DNA from: Clostridia bacterium
GTDB taxonomy: Bacteria > Bacillota > Clostridia > Lachnospirales > Anaerotignaceae
DNA: 64,000 nucleotides
Direction: 5' to 3'
NCBI GenBank assembly: GCA_910575055.1
Contig: CAJTDC010000001.1
Location: 372,001-436,000 of the forward strand
In this document: piece by piece, positions 8,882-19,619 of the stretch
How positions within the stretch are numbered: the first letter of the stretch is position 1
How the letters are laid out: each line of letters starts with the position of its first letter
Notes under the pieces: generated by a model
The model's input: only the letters and a program-made list of their open reading frames with translations
The model's database searches: none
Told to the model about the DNA's origin: nothing
Made by a program: the position numbers and the translations under genes

Positions 8882-9703
8882 ATGAAAGCAGCATTATTAC
8901 AAATGTCTGTTTCTGAAAGTAAACAACAAAATATAGAAAAAGCAATTTCTTTTTTAGAGCAAAGTAAAAAAGAATGTGCTGACATTGCAATATTACCAGA
9001 AATGTTTTGCTGCCCTTATGCTACAGAAAAATTCCCTTTATATGCAGAACAACAAGGGGACACAGTATGGCAAGCACTTTCTCAAACAGCTAAAAAACTT
9101 AATATGTATATTGTAGGTGGTTCTATGCCAGAAAAAGGAGAAAATGGAGCAGTTTATAATACTTGTTATGCTTTTGATAGAAAAGGAAAACAAATAGCAA
9201 AACATAGAAAAATGCACTTATTTGATATTAATGTTTCAGGAGGGCAATATTTTAAAGAGTCTGACACATTAACAGCAGGAAATGAAATTACTATATTTCA
9301 TACAGAATTTGGTAAAATAGGCATTTGTATTTGTTATGATATTCGCTTTACAGAATTATCTCGTATTATGGCATTAGAAGGAGCCAATATTATTATTGTG
9401 CCAGGTGCTTTTAATATGACAACAGGACCAGCACATTGGGAAATATTATTTCGTACAAGAGCATTAGATAATCAAGTATATACTATAGGTGTCGCTCCAG
9501 CAAGACAACAATATAGCAATTATATTTCTTATGGCAATTCTATAGCAGTATCTCCTTGGGGAAAAGTACTTACACGATTATCTGAAAAAGAAGAAATTGC
9601 TTATTGTGATATAGATTTGAAAGAAATAAATAAAGTCAGAAAACAATTACCTATATTGGCACATAGAAGAAGTGACATTTATACATTAAAAAGAAAAGAG
9701 TGA
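8882..9703 (+). CDS. Carbon-nitrogen hydrolase (omega-amidase / Nit2-like)
   Basis: A 273-residue nitrilase-superfamily amidase. The catalytic triad is visible: Glu40 in ILPEMF, Lys110 in [10 protein letters not shown] and Cys151 in ICICYDIRF. The KMHLFDI and [11 protein letters not shown] segments are close to omega-amidases of the Nit2 branch, which hydrolyse alpha-ketoglutaramate or ketosuccinamate, so metabolite repair is the likely role. The cytoplasmic protein is full length. The methionine sulfoxide reductase gene starts 8 bp downstream, suggesting co-transcription. Confidence 0.88.
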   Translation: MKAALLQMSVSESKQQNIEKAISFLEQSKKECADIAILPEMFCCPYATEKFPLYAEQQGDTVWQALSQTAKKLNMYIVGGSMPEKGENGAVYNTCYAFDRKGKQIAKHRKMHLFDINVSGGQYFKESDTLTAGNEITIFHTEFGKIGICICYDIRFTELSRIMALEGANIIIVPGAFNMTTGPAHWEILFRTRALDNQVYTIGVAPARQQYSNYISYGNSIAVSPWGKVLTRLSEKEEIAYCDIDLKEINKVRKQLPILAHRRSDIYTLKRKE

Positions 9704-9710
9704 TATATTT

Positions 9711-10649
9711 ATGAATAAACAAAAAATATATTTAGCAGGAGGGTGTTTTTGGGGAACACAAAAATATATGCAGTTATTAGAGGGTGTTTTAGATACTACA
9801 GTAGGTTATGCAAATGGTAATGAAGAACAAACTTGTTATGAAGCAGTATGTAATGGCAGTGGTCACGCTGAAACAGTAGAAGTCATTTTTGACAGTGATA
9901 AAATATCACTTTTGCAGTTACTAGAAGATTTTTATAGAACAATAGACCCTACTTGTCACTATAGACAAGGTATGGACGTAGGCATACAATATAGAACAGG
10001 TGTTTATTATGTAGAACAAAATCAAAAAGAAGTAATAGCACAGTCTTTAAAAGAATTACAAAAACAGTATCAAAAAACTGTTGTAGTAGAAAATTTACCT
10101 TTAAAACACTTTTGTAAAGCAGAAGAATACCATCAAAATTATTTGAATAAAAATCCTAATGGATACTGCCATATCAATATTGAAAAAATAATGAAACAGA
10201 AAAATCGTATTGTAGATGAAACAAAATATATCAAACCAGATAATGAAACATTAAAAGAAATGTTAAGTCCTTTACAATATGCAGTAACACAACAAAATGA
10301 AACTGAACCTCCTTTTCAAAACAGTTATTATAATATGGACAAAGAGGGTATTTATGTAGATGTTACCACAGGAGAGCCTCTTTTTAGCTCTAAAGATAAA
10401 TTTGATTGTGGTTGTGGTTGGCCAAGTTTTACAAAAGCTATAGACCCTAATAGTATTTTAGAATATGACGATTTAAGCCATAATATGATAAGAACAGAAG
10501 TGAGAAGTAGATGTGGCAATGCACATTTAGGTCACGTTTTTGAAGAAAAATACGGTTTAAGATATTGTATTAACAGTGCTGCACTACACTTTATACCAAA
10601 AGAACATATGGAAAAACAAGGATATAGAGAATTTTTAAAATTTTTGTAA
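9711..10649 (+). CDS. msrAB: Bifunctional methionine sulfoxide reductase MsrA/MsrB
   Basis: A 312-residue fusion that reduces both S- and R-methionine sulfoxide in oxidised proteins. Residues 1-155 are MsrA, with the catalytic Cys12 in AGGCFWGTQ. Residues 175-312 are MsrB, with [19 protein letters not shown] and the catalytic Cys286 in [10 protein letters not shown]. The usual zinc-binding CxxC pairs of MsrB are missing, as in zinc-free MsrB forms. No signal peptide is seen, so it is cytoplasmic. It follows the hydrolase gene by 8 bp, which fits a repair operon. Confidence 0.96.
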   Translation: MNKQKIYLAGGCFWGTQKYMQLLEGVLDTTVGYANGNEEQTCYEAVCNGSGHAETVEVIFDSDKISLLQLLEDFYRTIDPTCHYRQGMDVGIQYRTGVYYVEQNQKEVIAQSLKELQKQYQKTVVVENLPLKHFCKAEEYHQNYLNKNPNGYCHINIEKIMKQKNRIVDETKYIKPDNETLKEMLSPLQYAVTQQNETEPPFQNSYYNMDKEGIYVDVTTGEPLFSSKDKFDCGCGWPSFTKAIDPNSILEYDDLSHNMIRTEVRSRCGNAHLGHVFEEKYGLRYCINSAALHFIPKEHMEKQGYREFLKFL

Positions 10650-10670
10650 TTTAAGAAAGAAGTGATAACA

Positions 10671-12074
10671 TTGCATTTTATACAGATAAAAGATATTTAT
10701 AAAAATCAAAAACAATATGCACAAAAAGAGATTGTTGTAGCAGGTTGGATAAGAACAATAAGAAGTTCCAAAGCATTTGGATTTTTAGAATTAAATGATG
10801 GTACTTTTTTTAAAAATATGCAAATAGTGCTAGAACAAAATCAGCTTCATAATTTTGCTGATATAGTAAAATGGAATGTAGGAACATCTATAATCGTAAA
10901 GGGTATTTTGGAAGAAACACCTAATGCAAAACAACCTTTTGAGTTAAAAGCAAAACAAATATTATTAGAAGGAAGCTGTGACAGTTCTTACCCTTTACAG
11001 AAAAAAAGACACTCTTTCGAATATTTGAGAAAAATCGCTTATTTACGTCCTAGAACAAACACATTTTCTGCGGTATTTAGAGTAAGAAGTTTAATCGCTT
11101 ATGCTATACACACATTTTTTCAACAAAAAGGATTTGTATATGTACACACACCTATTATTACAGGGAGTGACTGTGAAGGAGCAGGAGAAATGTTTTCTGT
11201 AACAACATTGCCATTAAAAGAAATTCAAAATATGCCTGTTTTAGAAAATGGTGATATTGATTTTACAAAAGACTTTTTTGGAAAACAAACCAATTTAACA
11301 GTAAGTGGTCAGCTTTCAGGAGAAACGTTTGCTATGGCTTTTCGCAATATTTATACATTCGGTCCAACATTTAGAGCAGAAAATTCTAATACTGCACGTC
11401 ACGCTGCGGAATTTTGGATGGTAGAGCCTGAAATGGCTTTTGCAGATTTAGAAGACAATATGGAAATTGCAGAAGAAATGTTAAAATATATTATATCATT
11501 TGTACTAGAAAATGCACCAGAAGAAATGGCATTTTTTAATGAATTTATAGATAAGGGACTTTTAAAAAGATTAGAAAATATTGTTGCTTCTGACTTTGAA
11601 AGAGTGACTTATACAGAAGCAATTACATTGCTGGAAAAGGTAAAAGATAAATTTGTATATACTGTAAAATGGGGTATGGATTTACAGACAGAACACGAAA
11701 GATATTTGACAGAAGAAGTATTCCAAAAACCTGTTTTCGTAACAGATTACCCTAAAGACATTAAAGCATTCTATATGAGAAGTAATGATGATAACAAAAC
11801 AGTAGCGGCTATGGATTTACTTGTACCAAACATTGGAGAAATTATAGGAGGAAGTCAAAGAGAGGAAAGATTAGACAAACTAGAAAAAAGAATGGAAGAA
11901 TTGTCTATGAAAAAAGAAGACTATTGGTGGTATATTGATTTGAGAAGATATGGTGGAACACGTCATTCTGGCTTTGGATTAGGCTTTGAAAGAGCTGTAA
12001 TGTATTTGACAGGTATGAGCAATATTAGAGATGTGATACCTTATCCCAGAACAGTACACAATGCAGAATATTAA
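10671..12074 (+). CDS. asnS: Asparaginyl-tRNA synthetase
   Basis: A 467-residue class II aminoacyl-tRNA synthetase charging tRNA-Asn. An N-terminal OB-fold anticodon-binding domain ([20 protein letters not shown]) is followed by the catalytic core, with motif 2 [20 protein letters not shown] and motif 3 [15 protein letters not shown]. The [12 protein letters not shown] form separates AsnRS from AspRS. The start is uncertain: TTG at 10671 has the better-spaced Shine-Dalgarno (AGAAGTGAT), while an in-frame GTG at 10662 has almost none. It lies 12-21 bp after msrAB. Confidence 0.95.
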   Translation: MHFIQIKDIYKNQKQYAQKEIVVAGWIRTIRSSKAFGFLELNDGTFFKNMQIVLEQNQLHNFADIVKWNVGTSIIVKGILEETPNAKQPFELKAKQILLEGSCDSSYPLQKKRHSFEYLRKIAYLRPRTNTFSAVFRVRSLIAYAIHTFFQQKGFVYVHTPIITGSDCEGAGEMFSVTTLPLKEIQNMPVLENGDIDFTKDFFGKQTNLTVSGQLSGETFAMAFRNIYTFGPTFRAENSNTARHAAEFWMVEPEMAFADLEDNMEIAEEMLKYIISFVLENAPEEMAFFNEFIDKGLLKRLENIVASDFERVTYTEAITLLEKVKDKFVYTVKWGMDLQTEHERYLTEEVFQKPVFVTDYPKDIKAFYMRSNDDNKTVAAMDLLVPNIGEIIGGSQREERLDKLEKRMEELSMKKEDYWWYIDLRRYGGTRHSGFGLGFERAVMYLTGMSNIRDVIPYPRTVHNAEY

Positions 12075-12089
12075 AAGGAGGAAAATACT

Positions 12090-12329
12090 ATGATTGATAA
12101 ATATGTGGTTAGTGGAATAAATGAAATATGGTATCATTTAAAAAAATATCAAAAAAGAACAGACGATTGGAGGGCAGATTTTTATGATGCAGACGAACAA
12201 TTAATTTGCAGTTTCGAAGGAGATGAGGAAACAATGGAAAGATTGAAATCAGATGAAGAAACTTACGCTATGGTAACAGAAATGGTAGATATTGCAATTA
12301 ATATGTTAGGTGTAGATTTTGCACTATAA
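12090..12329 (+). CDS. Small acidic hypothetical protein
   Basis: A 79-residue acidic protein behind a strong AAGGAGG site, 15 bp after asnS and probably in the same transcript. It has no signal peptide or membrane helix. Tryptophans and a central FYDADEQLICSFEGDEE strand pair suggest a small alpha/beta fold. I do not recognise it. Confidence 0.6.
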   Translation: MIDKYVVSGINEIWYHLKKYQKRTDDWRADFYDADEQLICSFEGDEETMERLKSDEETYAMVTEMVDIAINMLGVDFAL

Positions 12330-12374
12330 ATTTTACAAATTCTCTGTACCATTTGTAATACTATGGGGGAAAAT

Positions 12375-12632
12375 ATGAAAATCAGTACAAAAGCAGTATT
12401 ATTGGCAATTATATTATTTTTTGTATTTTATTTTTTTAATAGGTATATTTTATATGCTATTGGTTTTATGATAACGGTTGGTGGAGATGACTATGAACTG
12501 TCTTATCATATGTTTTCCTATACAGGAATAGCATTTATTGCATCACTTGTTGTTACTTGTACTTACATCATAGTAAAAAAAATAGAGGAAGTATTGCACG
12601 AAATAAAAGAAATAAAACAACAAAAAAAATAA
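12375..12632 (+). CDS. Small membrane protein
   Basis: An 85-residue protein with two predicted membrane helices (residues 6-33 and about 48-70) and a positively charged, helical C-terminal tail (EVLHEIKEIKQQKK). The start ATG at 12375 follows TGGGGGA; a start four codons upstream is less likely. Its function is unknown. It lies between the asnS group and a secreted protein gene. Confidence 0.6.
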   Translation: MKISTKAVLLAIILFFVFYFFNRYILYAIGFMITVGGDDYELSYHMFSYTGIAFIASLVVTCTYIIVKKIEEVLHEIKEIKQQKK

Positions 12633-12714
12633 TATTTTAGGGAACAAATCTAAAAAACATACCGTCTTATATTATAGAAAACAATAAATGATGAATATTC
12701 AGGAGGAAAATATT

Positions 12715-13734
12715 ATGAAAAAAATGTGTGCAATAGTTGCAGCAATGATTGCTTTTTCTACAGTGAGTACAATAACAATATTTGCAGATGAAGTACAGCA
12801 AAAATTGCCAGCAATAGAAAAAGCAGTAAAGGAATTACCAGAAATGAAACAATTAGAACAAAATGATGCAGCATTAGAGAGCCAATATACAACAAAAAGC
12901 GGAACAATAAAATCAATAGAAAAAGAAAATAATTATTATACAATTTCTGTTGCATTACCAGATGATGAATTTGGTATAGTATATACAGCAGATGCAAATG
13001 CTTTTATTGTAAATAGCGAAAATGGTAATTTTATGACATTTGATGAATTGCAAAATGATATGAAAATTTCTGCTGTTATATCAAAATATGCTCCTATGAC
13101 AATGAGTCTGCCTCCTATAACAAATGCAATAGGATTTGTAGTAGGAGAAGAAAATTTTGTAGCAACAGGATATTTTGATGAAGAATGGACAAGTAAAGAT
13201 ACTCAGCCAATGCTACAATTAAATATTTCAGAACAAACAAAAATTGTAGATATGGCAGGCAGCAAAAAGATATTTACACAAGAGGATTTAAAAAACCAAG
13301 ACTGCCTTGTAGTATATGGTGCAACAACAAGAAGTATACCAGCACAAACAAATCCAGTATTTGTAATGATATTAGACAAGCAAGAAATAGAGGAAGAAGA
13401 AGTAATTGATACAATACAACAACAGGAAATGACAGAAAAAGAAACACAAACAGAGCAAAAAGAAATTTTATTCACACCATTAGCACCACCAGAAACAGAG
13501 CCACCAGTAGATGCAGGAAATTTTGTACCTTTGAGAGAAATTGCAGAAAATAAAGGCTTTACTGTAACGTGGACAGCAAATGATAAACCAGTATTGTTAC
13601 AAAAAGATGATACTACAATAGAGATAACAGTAGGACAAAAAGATTATAAAAAGAATGGAGAAGTATTACAGGCAGAAAAAGCATCTGAATTAATACAATC
13701 TAAAATTTACATTAGCGAAAACATATTACTATAA
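12715..13734 (+). CDS. Secreted protein with copper amine oxidase N-terminal-like domain
   Basis: A 339-residue exported protein. Residues 1-24 are a signal peptide (MKKMCAIVAAMIAFS... ending IFADE). The middle part (40-205) is an uncharacterised beta-rich domain seen in clostridial secreted proteins. A glutamate/glutamine-rich linker (225-255) leads to a C-terminal copper-amine-oxidase-N-like domain: FVPLREIAENKGFTVTW, then ITVGQKDYKKNG. That domain is a wall-associated module, not an enzyme. The start ATG at 12715 follows CAGGAGG. The C-terminal module looks slightly short. An intrinsic terminator follows. Confidence 0.75.
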   Translation: MKKMCAIVAAMIAFSTVSTITIFADEVQQKLPAIEKAVKELPEMKQLEQNDAALESQYTTKSGTIKSIEKENNYYTISVALPDDEFGIVYTADANAFIVNSENGNFMTFDELQNDMKISAVISKYAPMTMSLPPITNAIGFVVGEENFVATGYFDEEWTSKDTQPMLQLNISEQTKIVDMAGSKKIFTQEDLKNQDCLVVYGATTRSIPAQTNPVFVMILDKQEIEEEEVIDTIQQQEMTEKETQTEQKEILFTPLAPPETEPPVDAGNFVPLREIAENKGFTVTWTANDKPVLLQKDDTTIEITVGQKDYKKNGEVLQAEKASELIQSKIYISENILL

Positions 13735-13741
13735 AATAAGT

Positions 13742-13775
13742 AATCCCCTTCATTATTTTTGAGGGGGATTTTATT
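13742..13775 (+). terminator. Intrinsic terminator
   Basis: AATCCCC ... GGGGATT hairpin followed by TTATTATTTG, just after the stop of the secreted protein gene. Confidence 0.8.
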
Positions 13776-13807
13776 ATTTGCATTTTATTTTGATTTTTTG
13801 TAATATC

Positions 13808-13971
13808 AGTGAACTACCCATTGTCTAAAGCCAATGGACTTCCTGCTTCATAGACCTCATAACCTACTATCTCCACAGGCGTAAATTCGGACTGCACCAT
13901 CCCTATATATTTTATATACTTTTAGCTACCTTTCCCCGCCGTCTAAAGCTAATGGGATTGCGGTAGCCTTA
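13808..13971 (-). mobile_element. IS605/TnpB-type element scar (tnpB 3' end with end hairpins)
   Basis: A 160-bp remnant with base composition unlike its surroundings. Two related hairpins with GTCTAAAG loops occur: CCATTG/CAATGG at 13818-13837, and a hairpin at 13925-13967 with outer stem GCTACC/GGTAGC. Such CTAAAG-loop palindromes are typical of IS200/IS605 element ends. On the minus strand a short open frame reads TPVEIVGYEVYEAGSPLA and stops at TAG (13816-13814) inside the first hairpin, like a tnpB C-terminus overlapping its right end or omega RNA. No transposase body remains. Identification is by pattern only. Confidence 0.6.
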
Positions 13972-13990
13972 TTTCAAATATTTTATATTT

Positions 13991-14470
13991 TTATAAATTC
14001 AACTGTTTTAACCAATCAGAAAGTATTTCTTCTTTTTGTTCACCATTTAATAGCTTTCCTTTTTTCCAATGAAGCTGAGGATACTGTTTTTGTAAATTTT
14101 TTTCGCAATTTTCAATACCACTGCTTCCAGATGTTGCAAATGGAATGATTGTTTTGTTAGTTAAATCATATGTTTCTATAAATGTGTTTATAATTGTTGG
14201 AGCAACATACCACCAAACAGGAAAACCAATAAATATTGTGTCATATTGTGCTATATTTAGTGCATTTTCTGCCATAGGAGGACGGAAAGTACTATCATTC
14301 ATTTCTATAGAGCTTCTGCTTTTATTATTTGTCCAATCAAGGTCTGCAGAAGTATAAGCAACTTTTGGTTTGATTTGATATAAATCAGCACTCGCTGCTT
14401 TTGACAATGTTTCTGCAACAGCTTGTGTAACACCGCTTGCTGAAAAATATGCTACTAATATTTTTGACAT
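13991..14470 (-). CDS. Flavodoxin
   Basis: A 159-residue flavodoxin of the flavodoxin_4 type. The FMN phosphate loop is FSASGVTQAVA (residues 10-20), and the aromatic FMN-binding region is GFPVWWYVAP. Proteins of this kind are electron carriers or NAD(P)H-dependent FMN reductase-like proteins. It is 21 bp downstream of dnaJ and may be read through from the heat-shock operon, but it also has its own AAGGAAAGG site. The insertion-sequence scar lies directly after it. Confidence 0.85.
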   Translation of the reverse strand: MSKILVAYFSASGVTQAVAETLSKAASADLYQIKPKVAYTSADLDWTNNKSRSSIEMNDSTFRPPMAENALNIAQYDTIFIGFPVWWYVAPTIINTFIETYDLTNKTIIPFATSGSSGIENCEKNLQKQYPQLHWKKGKLLNGEQKEEILSDWLKQLNL

Positions 14471-14491
14471 ATTACAACATTCCTTTCCTTT

Positions 14492-15628
14492 TTATTTTTT
14501 AAACTTTTCAAAAATGCCTTTTTTCTTTTCTTCTTTAGGCTCTTTTGCAATTTCTCCCTCACCATAAAAATCTTTAAGTAATTGTTTTTGTCTGTCTGTC
14601 AGAGAAGTTGGAATTTGTACTTTCAGTGTTACAATCAAATCTCCTTTTGACTTTTCATTTCTTAATTTTGGAGCACCTGCTCCTTTTAATGTAATTATAG
14701 TTTCAGGCTGTGTACCTGCTTTTATGTTATATTTCTGTTCTCCATACATTGTTTTGATACTGATTTCATCACCTAATGCTGCCTGTATAAATGATATAGA
14801 TACATCACAATACAAATTTAAACCTTTTCTTTTAAATACTTTATCAGACTCTACATAAATTGTAACAAGAAGGTCGCCATATCCGCCACCTTTTTCTCCT
14901 ATGTCGCCTTTTCCACTCAAGCGAATTGTTTGACCGCTATCAATGCCAGCAGGTATTTTGATTTCAAATGTTTTTGTTTTTCTTACTTTTCCAGCGCCTC
15001 TACAGTTTGTACAAGGGTCTTTGATTTGTTTTCCTGTACCACCACAAGCAGAACAAGTTCTAACAGATGTCATAGCACCAAAAAGAGACTGTTGTGTTAC
15101 TCTTTCTTGTCCAGTACCATTACATCTTTTACAAGTTTCTGCGTGTGTGCCTGGTTTTGCACCTGTGCCGTGACAAGTATCACATTCATCTGTTACTGGT
15201 ACAGAAATTTCTTTTGTTCCTCCAAATATAGACTCTGAAAATGAAATCTGCATATTGACATGAATATCATTTCCTCGTCTTGGACCACTTCTTCTGGCAT
15301 TGCCACCTCCGCCAAAACCAAACATACTAAAAATGTCGCCAATATCTCCCATATCAAAGCTGCTACTATAAAATCCGCCGCCACCCATACCACTACTTGG
15401 GTCAAATGCAGCGTGACCAAATTGGTCATATTGTGCTTTTTTCTGTGGGTCACTTAATATTTCATAAGCCTCTCCCAATTCTTTAAATTTTTCTTCTGCT
15501 TCTTTATTGCCTGGATTTGCGTCTGGGTGATATTTTTTTGCCAATTTACGATATGCTTTTTTGATTTCGTCATCACTTGCACCTTTGCTCACACCCAACA
15601 CTTCGTAATAATCACGTTTGTCAGCCAC
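14492..15628 (-). CDS. dnaJ: Chaperone DnaJ
   Basis: A 378-residue Hsp40 co-chaperone that stimulates the DnaK ATPase. The J-domain is at residues 1-70 with the HPD motif ([10 protein letters not shown]), followed by a Gly/Phe-rich linker, four CxxCxGxG zinc modules ([32 protein letters not shown]) and C-terminal substrate domains. GTG at 15628 is preferred: it gives the normal [13 protein letters not shown] start and follows AGGTGG. Earlier in-frame GTG codons at 15640 and 15637 overlap that site. It is the last chaperone gene of the hrcA operon, separated from dnaK by a structured 181-bp gap. Confidence 0.97.
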   Translation of the reverse strand: MADKRDYYEVLGVSKGASDDEIKKAYRKLAKKYHPDANPGNKEAEEKFKELGEAYEILSDPQKKAQYDQFGHAAFDPSSGMGGGGFYSSSFDMGDIGDIFSMFGFGGGGNARRSGPRRGNDIHVNMQISFSESIFGGTKEISVPVTDECDTCHGTGAKPGTHAETCKRCNGTGQERVTQQSLFGAMTSVRTCSACGGTGKQIKDPCTNCRGAGKVRKTKTFEIKIPAGIDSGQTIRLSGKGDIGEKGGGYGDLLVTIYVESDKVFKRKGLNLYCDVSISFIQAALGDEISIKTMYGEQKYNIKAGTQPETIITLKGAGAPKLRNEKSKGDLIVTLKVQIPTSLTDRQKQLLKDFYGEGEIAKEPKEEKKKGIFEKFKK

Positions 15629-15666
15629 TTGCTCCACCACCTAAAACCTTTCTTTCTACAAGTTAA

Positions 15667-15758
15667 AACCTTGAGAATTTCCAAACCACATCAATACTCA
15701 TTTAGTATTTGAATATACTAAAAAGTTTTGCATTCGTTTGGGAAATATTCCCAAGGTT
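15667..15758 (-). promoter_or_regulatory. Structured dnaK-dnaJ intergenic element
   Basis: Three nested inverted repeats lie in the dnaK-dnaJ gap: a long-range pair (15667-15686 with 15736-15758, outer arms AACCTTG/CAAGGTT), a perfect TTGGGAA-ATA-TTCCCAA palindrome inside the right arm, and TTTAGTAT/ATACTAAA at about 15700-15721. No T-tract follows on the minus strand. It is probably an mRNA structure that modulates dnaJ level or mRNA processing. Confidence 0.5.
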
Positions 15759-15809
15759 ACATTTTTTGTCTACATTTTTGTTATTATACAATAAATAACA
15801 TTTTCTATA

Positions 15810-17687
<1,878 letters not shown>

Positions 17688-17729
17688 TTATCATTTATGC
17701 GAAACTGCTTTACTATTGGCAGTGTTATT

Positions 17730-18329
17730 TTAATTTGCTACTTTCACCATACTATGGCGAATTACTTTATCTTTATATTGATACCCCTTTTGCATTTCCA
17801 GCATAATCACATTTTCGCCATATTCTTCATTATCCTCGTGTGCTACGGCTGCGTGTAAATTAGGATTAAATGTTTCTCCCAATGCCTTAATTTGCTCTAC
17901 TCCCATTGATGTCAATATTTCTTGAAACTGCTTGAGTGTCATAGCAACACCTTTATAAAAACTATTTTCTGCATTGTTTTCACATTCTACTGCAACAGCT
18001 CTTTCTAAATTATCTACAACAGGAAGTAGTTTCTCCACTGTACTTCTTACACCATCATCATACATACTTGCTTTTTCTTTTATTGTTCTTTTTCTAAAAT
18101 TATCAAATTCAGCAAAACATCTTTGATATTTGTCAAGATAATCTGCACATTGTGCTTCCAGCTTTGCAACAATATCTTCTTGTGTTTGTTCCTGCTGTTG
18201 TTGTGTATCTTCTTCTGCTACAGTTTCTTCTTGTTGTACAACTTCTTGTAATTCTTGCTTTTCTGTTTCTATTTCTTCTACTTCTTCTACTTCTTCTACT
18301 TCTTCTACTTCTTTATCCTTTTCTTCCAA
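17730..18329 (-). CDS. grpE: Nucleotide exchange factor GrpE
   Basis: A 199-residue nucleotide exchange factor for DnaK. Residues 45-75 form the coiled-coil (QEDIVAKLEAQCADYLDKYQ, then FAEFDNFRKRTIKEK). The C-terminal beta domain contains NPNLHAAVAHEDNEEYGENV. The start is TTG at 18329 behind AGAGG. The N-terminus is an acidic low-complexity tail with four consecutive EEVEEV-type units encoded by a repeated GAAGTAGAA unit, which may vary in length between strains. Confidence 0.97.
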   Translation of the reverse strand: MEEKDKEVEEVEEVEEVEEIETEKQELQEVVQQEETVAEEDTQQQQEQTQEDIVAKLEAQCADYLDKYQRCFAEFDNFRKRTIKEKASMYDDGVRSTVEKLLPVVDNLERAVAVECENNAENSFYKGVAMTLKQFQEILTSMGVEQIKALGETFNPNLHAAVAHEDNEEYGENVIMLEMQKGYQYKDKVIRHSMVKVAN

Positions 18330-18372
18330 TGGTAAAACCTCTTTTCTTTGTTTACTCTATTTATTATTTTAA

Positions 18373-19419
18373 CTAAGTATCATTTTTATTTTCTACTAAC
18401 GCCTGTAATACACTTTCTATATTTTTCACCATACCATTAAGCACTGATACTACTTGTGAATAATCCATTCTGGTAGGGCCTAATATGCCTATTGTACCCC
18501 TTGTACCATTTCCCATTTTATATGTTGTTGTAATAACACTACAATCTTTTATGCTTTGTAAACTGTTTTCGCTGCCTATCATAATCTGAACATCATCATT
18601 TTTTTGTTCCTGAAGCAACGTAATCAAAACATCTTTTTGCTCTAATGTCTGAAAAAGTGACTTTGCTCTTTGTATATCACTAAACTCAGGAAATGCTAAT
18701 ATATTTTTTGTACCGCTTAAATGTACCTGTATACTTTCTGCACCTCTTGCTGTTTTTTGTATAGCAGACAACAGCATAGGCAATATATAACTATATTCTT
18801 GTAATTCCCTTTTTAACAATGCAATAATACATTCATCAATATCTTCTACAGTACAGCCTTTCAATATATTGTTAATACAACTTCCCATTTCAAACAGCTT
18901 TTTTTCTTCTGGTACTACAGATACTTTTAATATATGATTTTTAATATAATTTCCATCTGTTGCTACCATCAATATAATAGACTCACTGTCAAGAGGCAGC
19001 AATCTAATTTGTTTTAATTTCGCACCTGTAAATACTGGCTCTGAAATCAATACGGTATAATTTGTCAGTATAGAAATGACTTTAGCTGTTTCTTCCATAA
19101 GATAATCAATTTGACTAATATTTGTAGTAGCAACACTTTTTAGAAGCTGTTGTTCTTGTGGTGTTAACTCTTTTTTCTGCATCAATCTGTCCACATAAAG
19201 TCTATATCCTAAATCTGACGGAATTCTACCAGCAGAAGCATGGGGCTGTATAATAAAACCCATTTCTTCTAAATCACTCATTTCATTGCGGATAGTAGCA
19301 GAACTGATACCTAAGTTATATTTTTTTGCAATGGTTCTTGAACCGACAGGCTCTGCTGTTGCAATATAGTCATTGATGATTGCTTGCAGTATTTGTATTT
19401 TTCTATCATTCAATGCCAT
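18373..19419 (-). CDS. hrcA: Heat-inducible transcription repressor HrcA
   Basis: A 348-residue repressor of class I heat-shock genes that binds CIRCE. It has an N-terminal winged helix (LNDRKIQILQAIINDYIATA, then GISSATIRNEMSDLEEMG) and C-terminal GAF-like and dimerisation domains. The start ATG at 19419 follows AAGGAAGGAG. A longer frame begins inside CIRCE and is rejected. It is the first gene of the hrcA-grpE-dnaK-dnaJ operon, so it represses itself. Confidence 0.97.
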   Translation of the reverse strand: MALNDRKIQILQAIINDYIATAEPVGSRTIAKKYNLGISSATIRNEMSDLEEMGFIIQPHASAGRIPSDLGYRLYVDRLMQKKELTPQEQQLLKSVATTNISQIDYLMEETAKVISILTNYTVLISEPVFTGAKLKQIRLLPLDSESIILMVATDGNYIKNHILKVSVVPEEKKLFEMGSCINNILKGCTVEDIDECIIALLKRELQEYSYILPMLLSAIQKTARGAESIQVHLSGTKNILAFPEFSDIQRAKSLFQTLEQKDVLITLLQEQKNDDVQIMIGSENSLQSIKDCSVITTTYKMGNGTRGTIGILGPTRMDYSQVVSVLNGMVKNIESVLQALVENKNDT

Positions 19420-19444
19420 ATTGTCAACTCCTTCCTTTAATTTG

Positions 19445-19471
19445 TTAGCACTCAATGATGTTGAGTGCTAA
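19445..19471 (-). promoter_or_regulatory. CIRCE operator
   Basis: A perfect CIRCE element, TTAGCACTC-N9-GAGTGCTAA, lies between the hrcA promoter and the hrcA start. It is the binding site of HrcA and controls the whole chaperone operon. Confidence 0.98.
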
Positions 19472-19482
19472 TTTCTACTCTT

Positions 19483-19515
19483 AAAATAACACTTGACTTA
19501 AAATATGTCAAGTGT
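19483..19515 (-). promoter_or_regulatory. hrcA operon promoter within a second dyad
   Basis: On the minus strand TTGACA (19511-19506), a 17-nt spacer and TATTTT (19488-19483) lead to a start just before CIRCE. The -35 and spacer coincide with a perfect ACACTTGAC-N9-GTCAAGTGT inverted repeat (19489-19515), the same 9-9-9 geometry as CIRCE but with a different sequence. Confidence 0.7.
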
Positions 19516-19619
19516 TTTTTTACTTTTTCTGTTTTATTTTTTCAAAAAATATACTATACTAATCTATCATACTATGTTGATATGATATTTTATACTATAG
19601 TTTAGAAAGGAATTTTACT

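Noticed and set aside
19489-19520. ACACTTGAC...GTCAAGTGTTTTTTT as a plus-strand terminator
   Set aside because: No plus-strand gene precedes it; its overlap with the hrcA -35 makes a regulatory dyad the better explanation.
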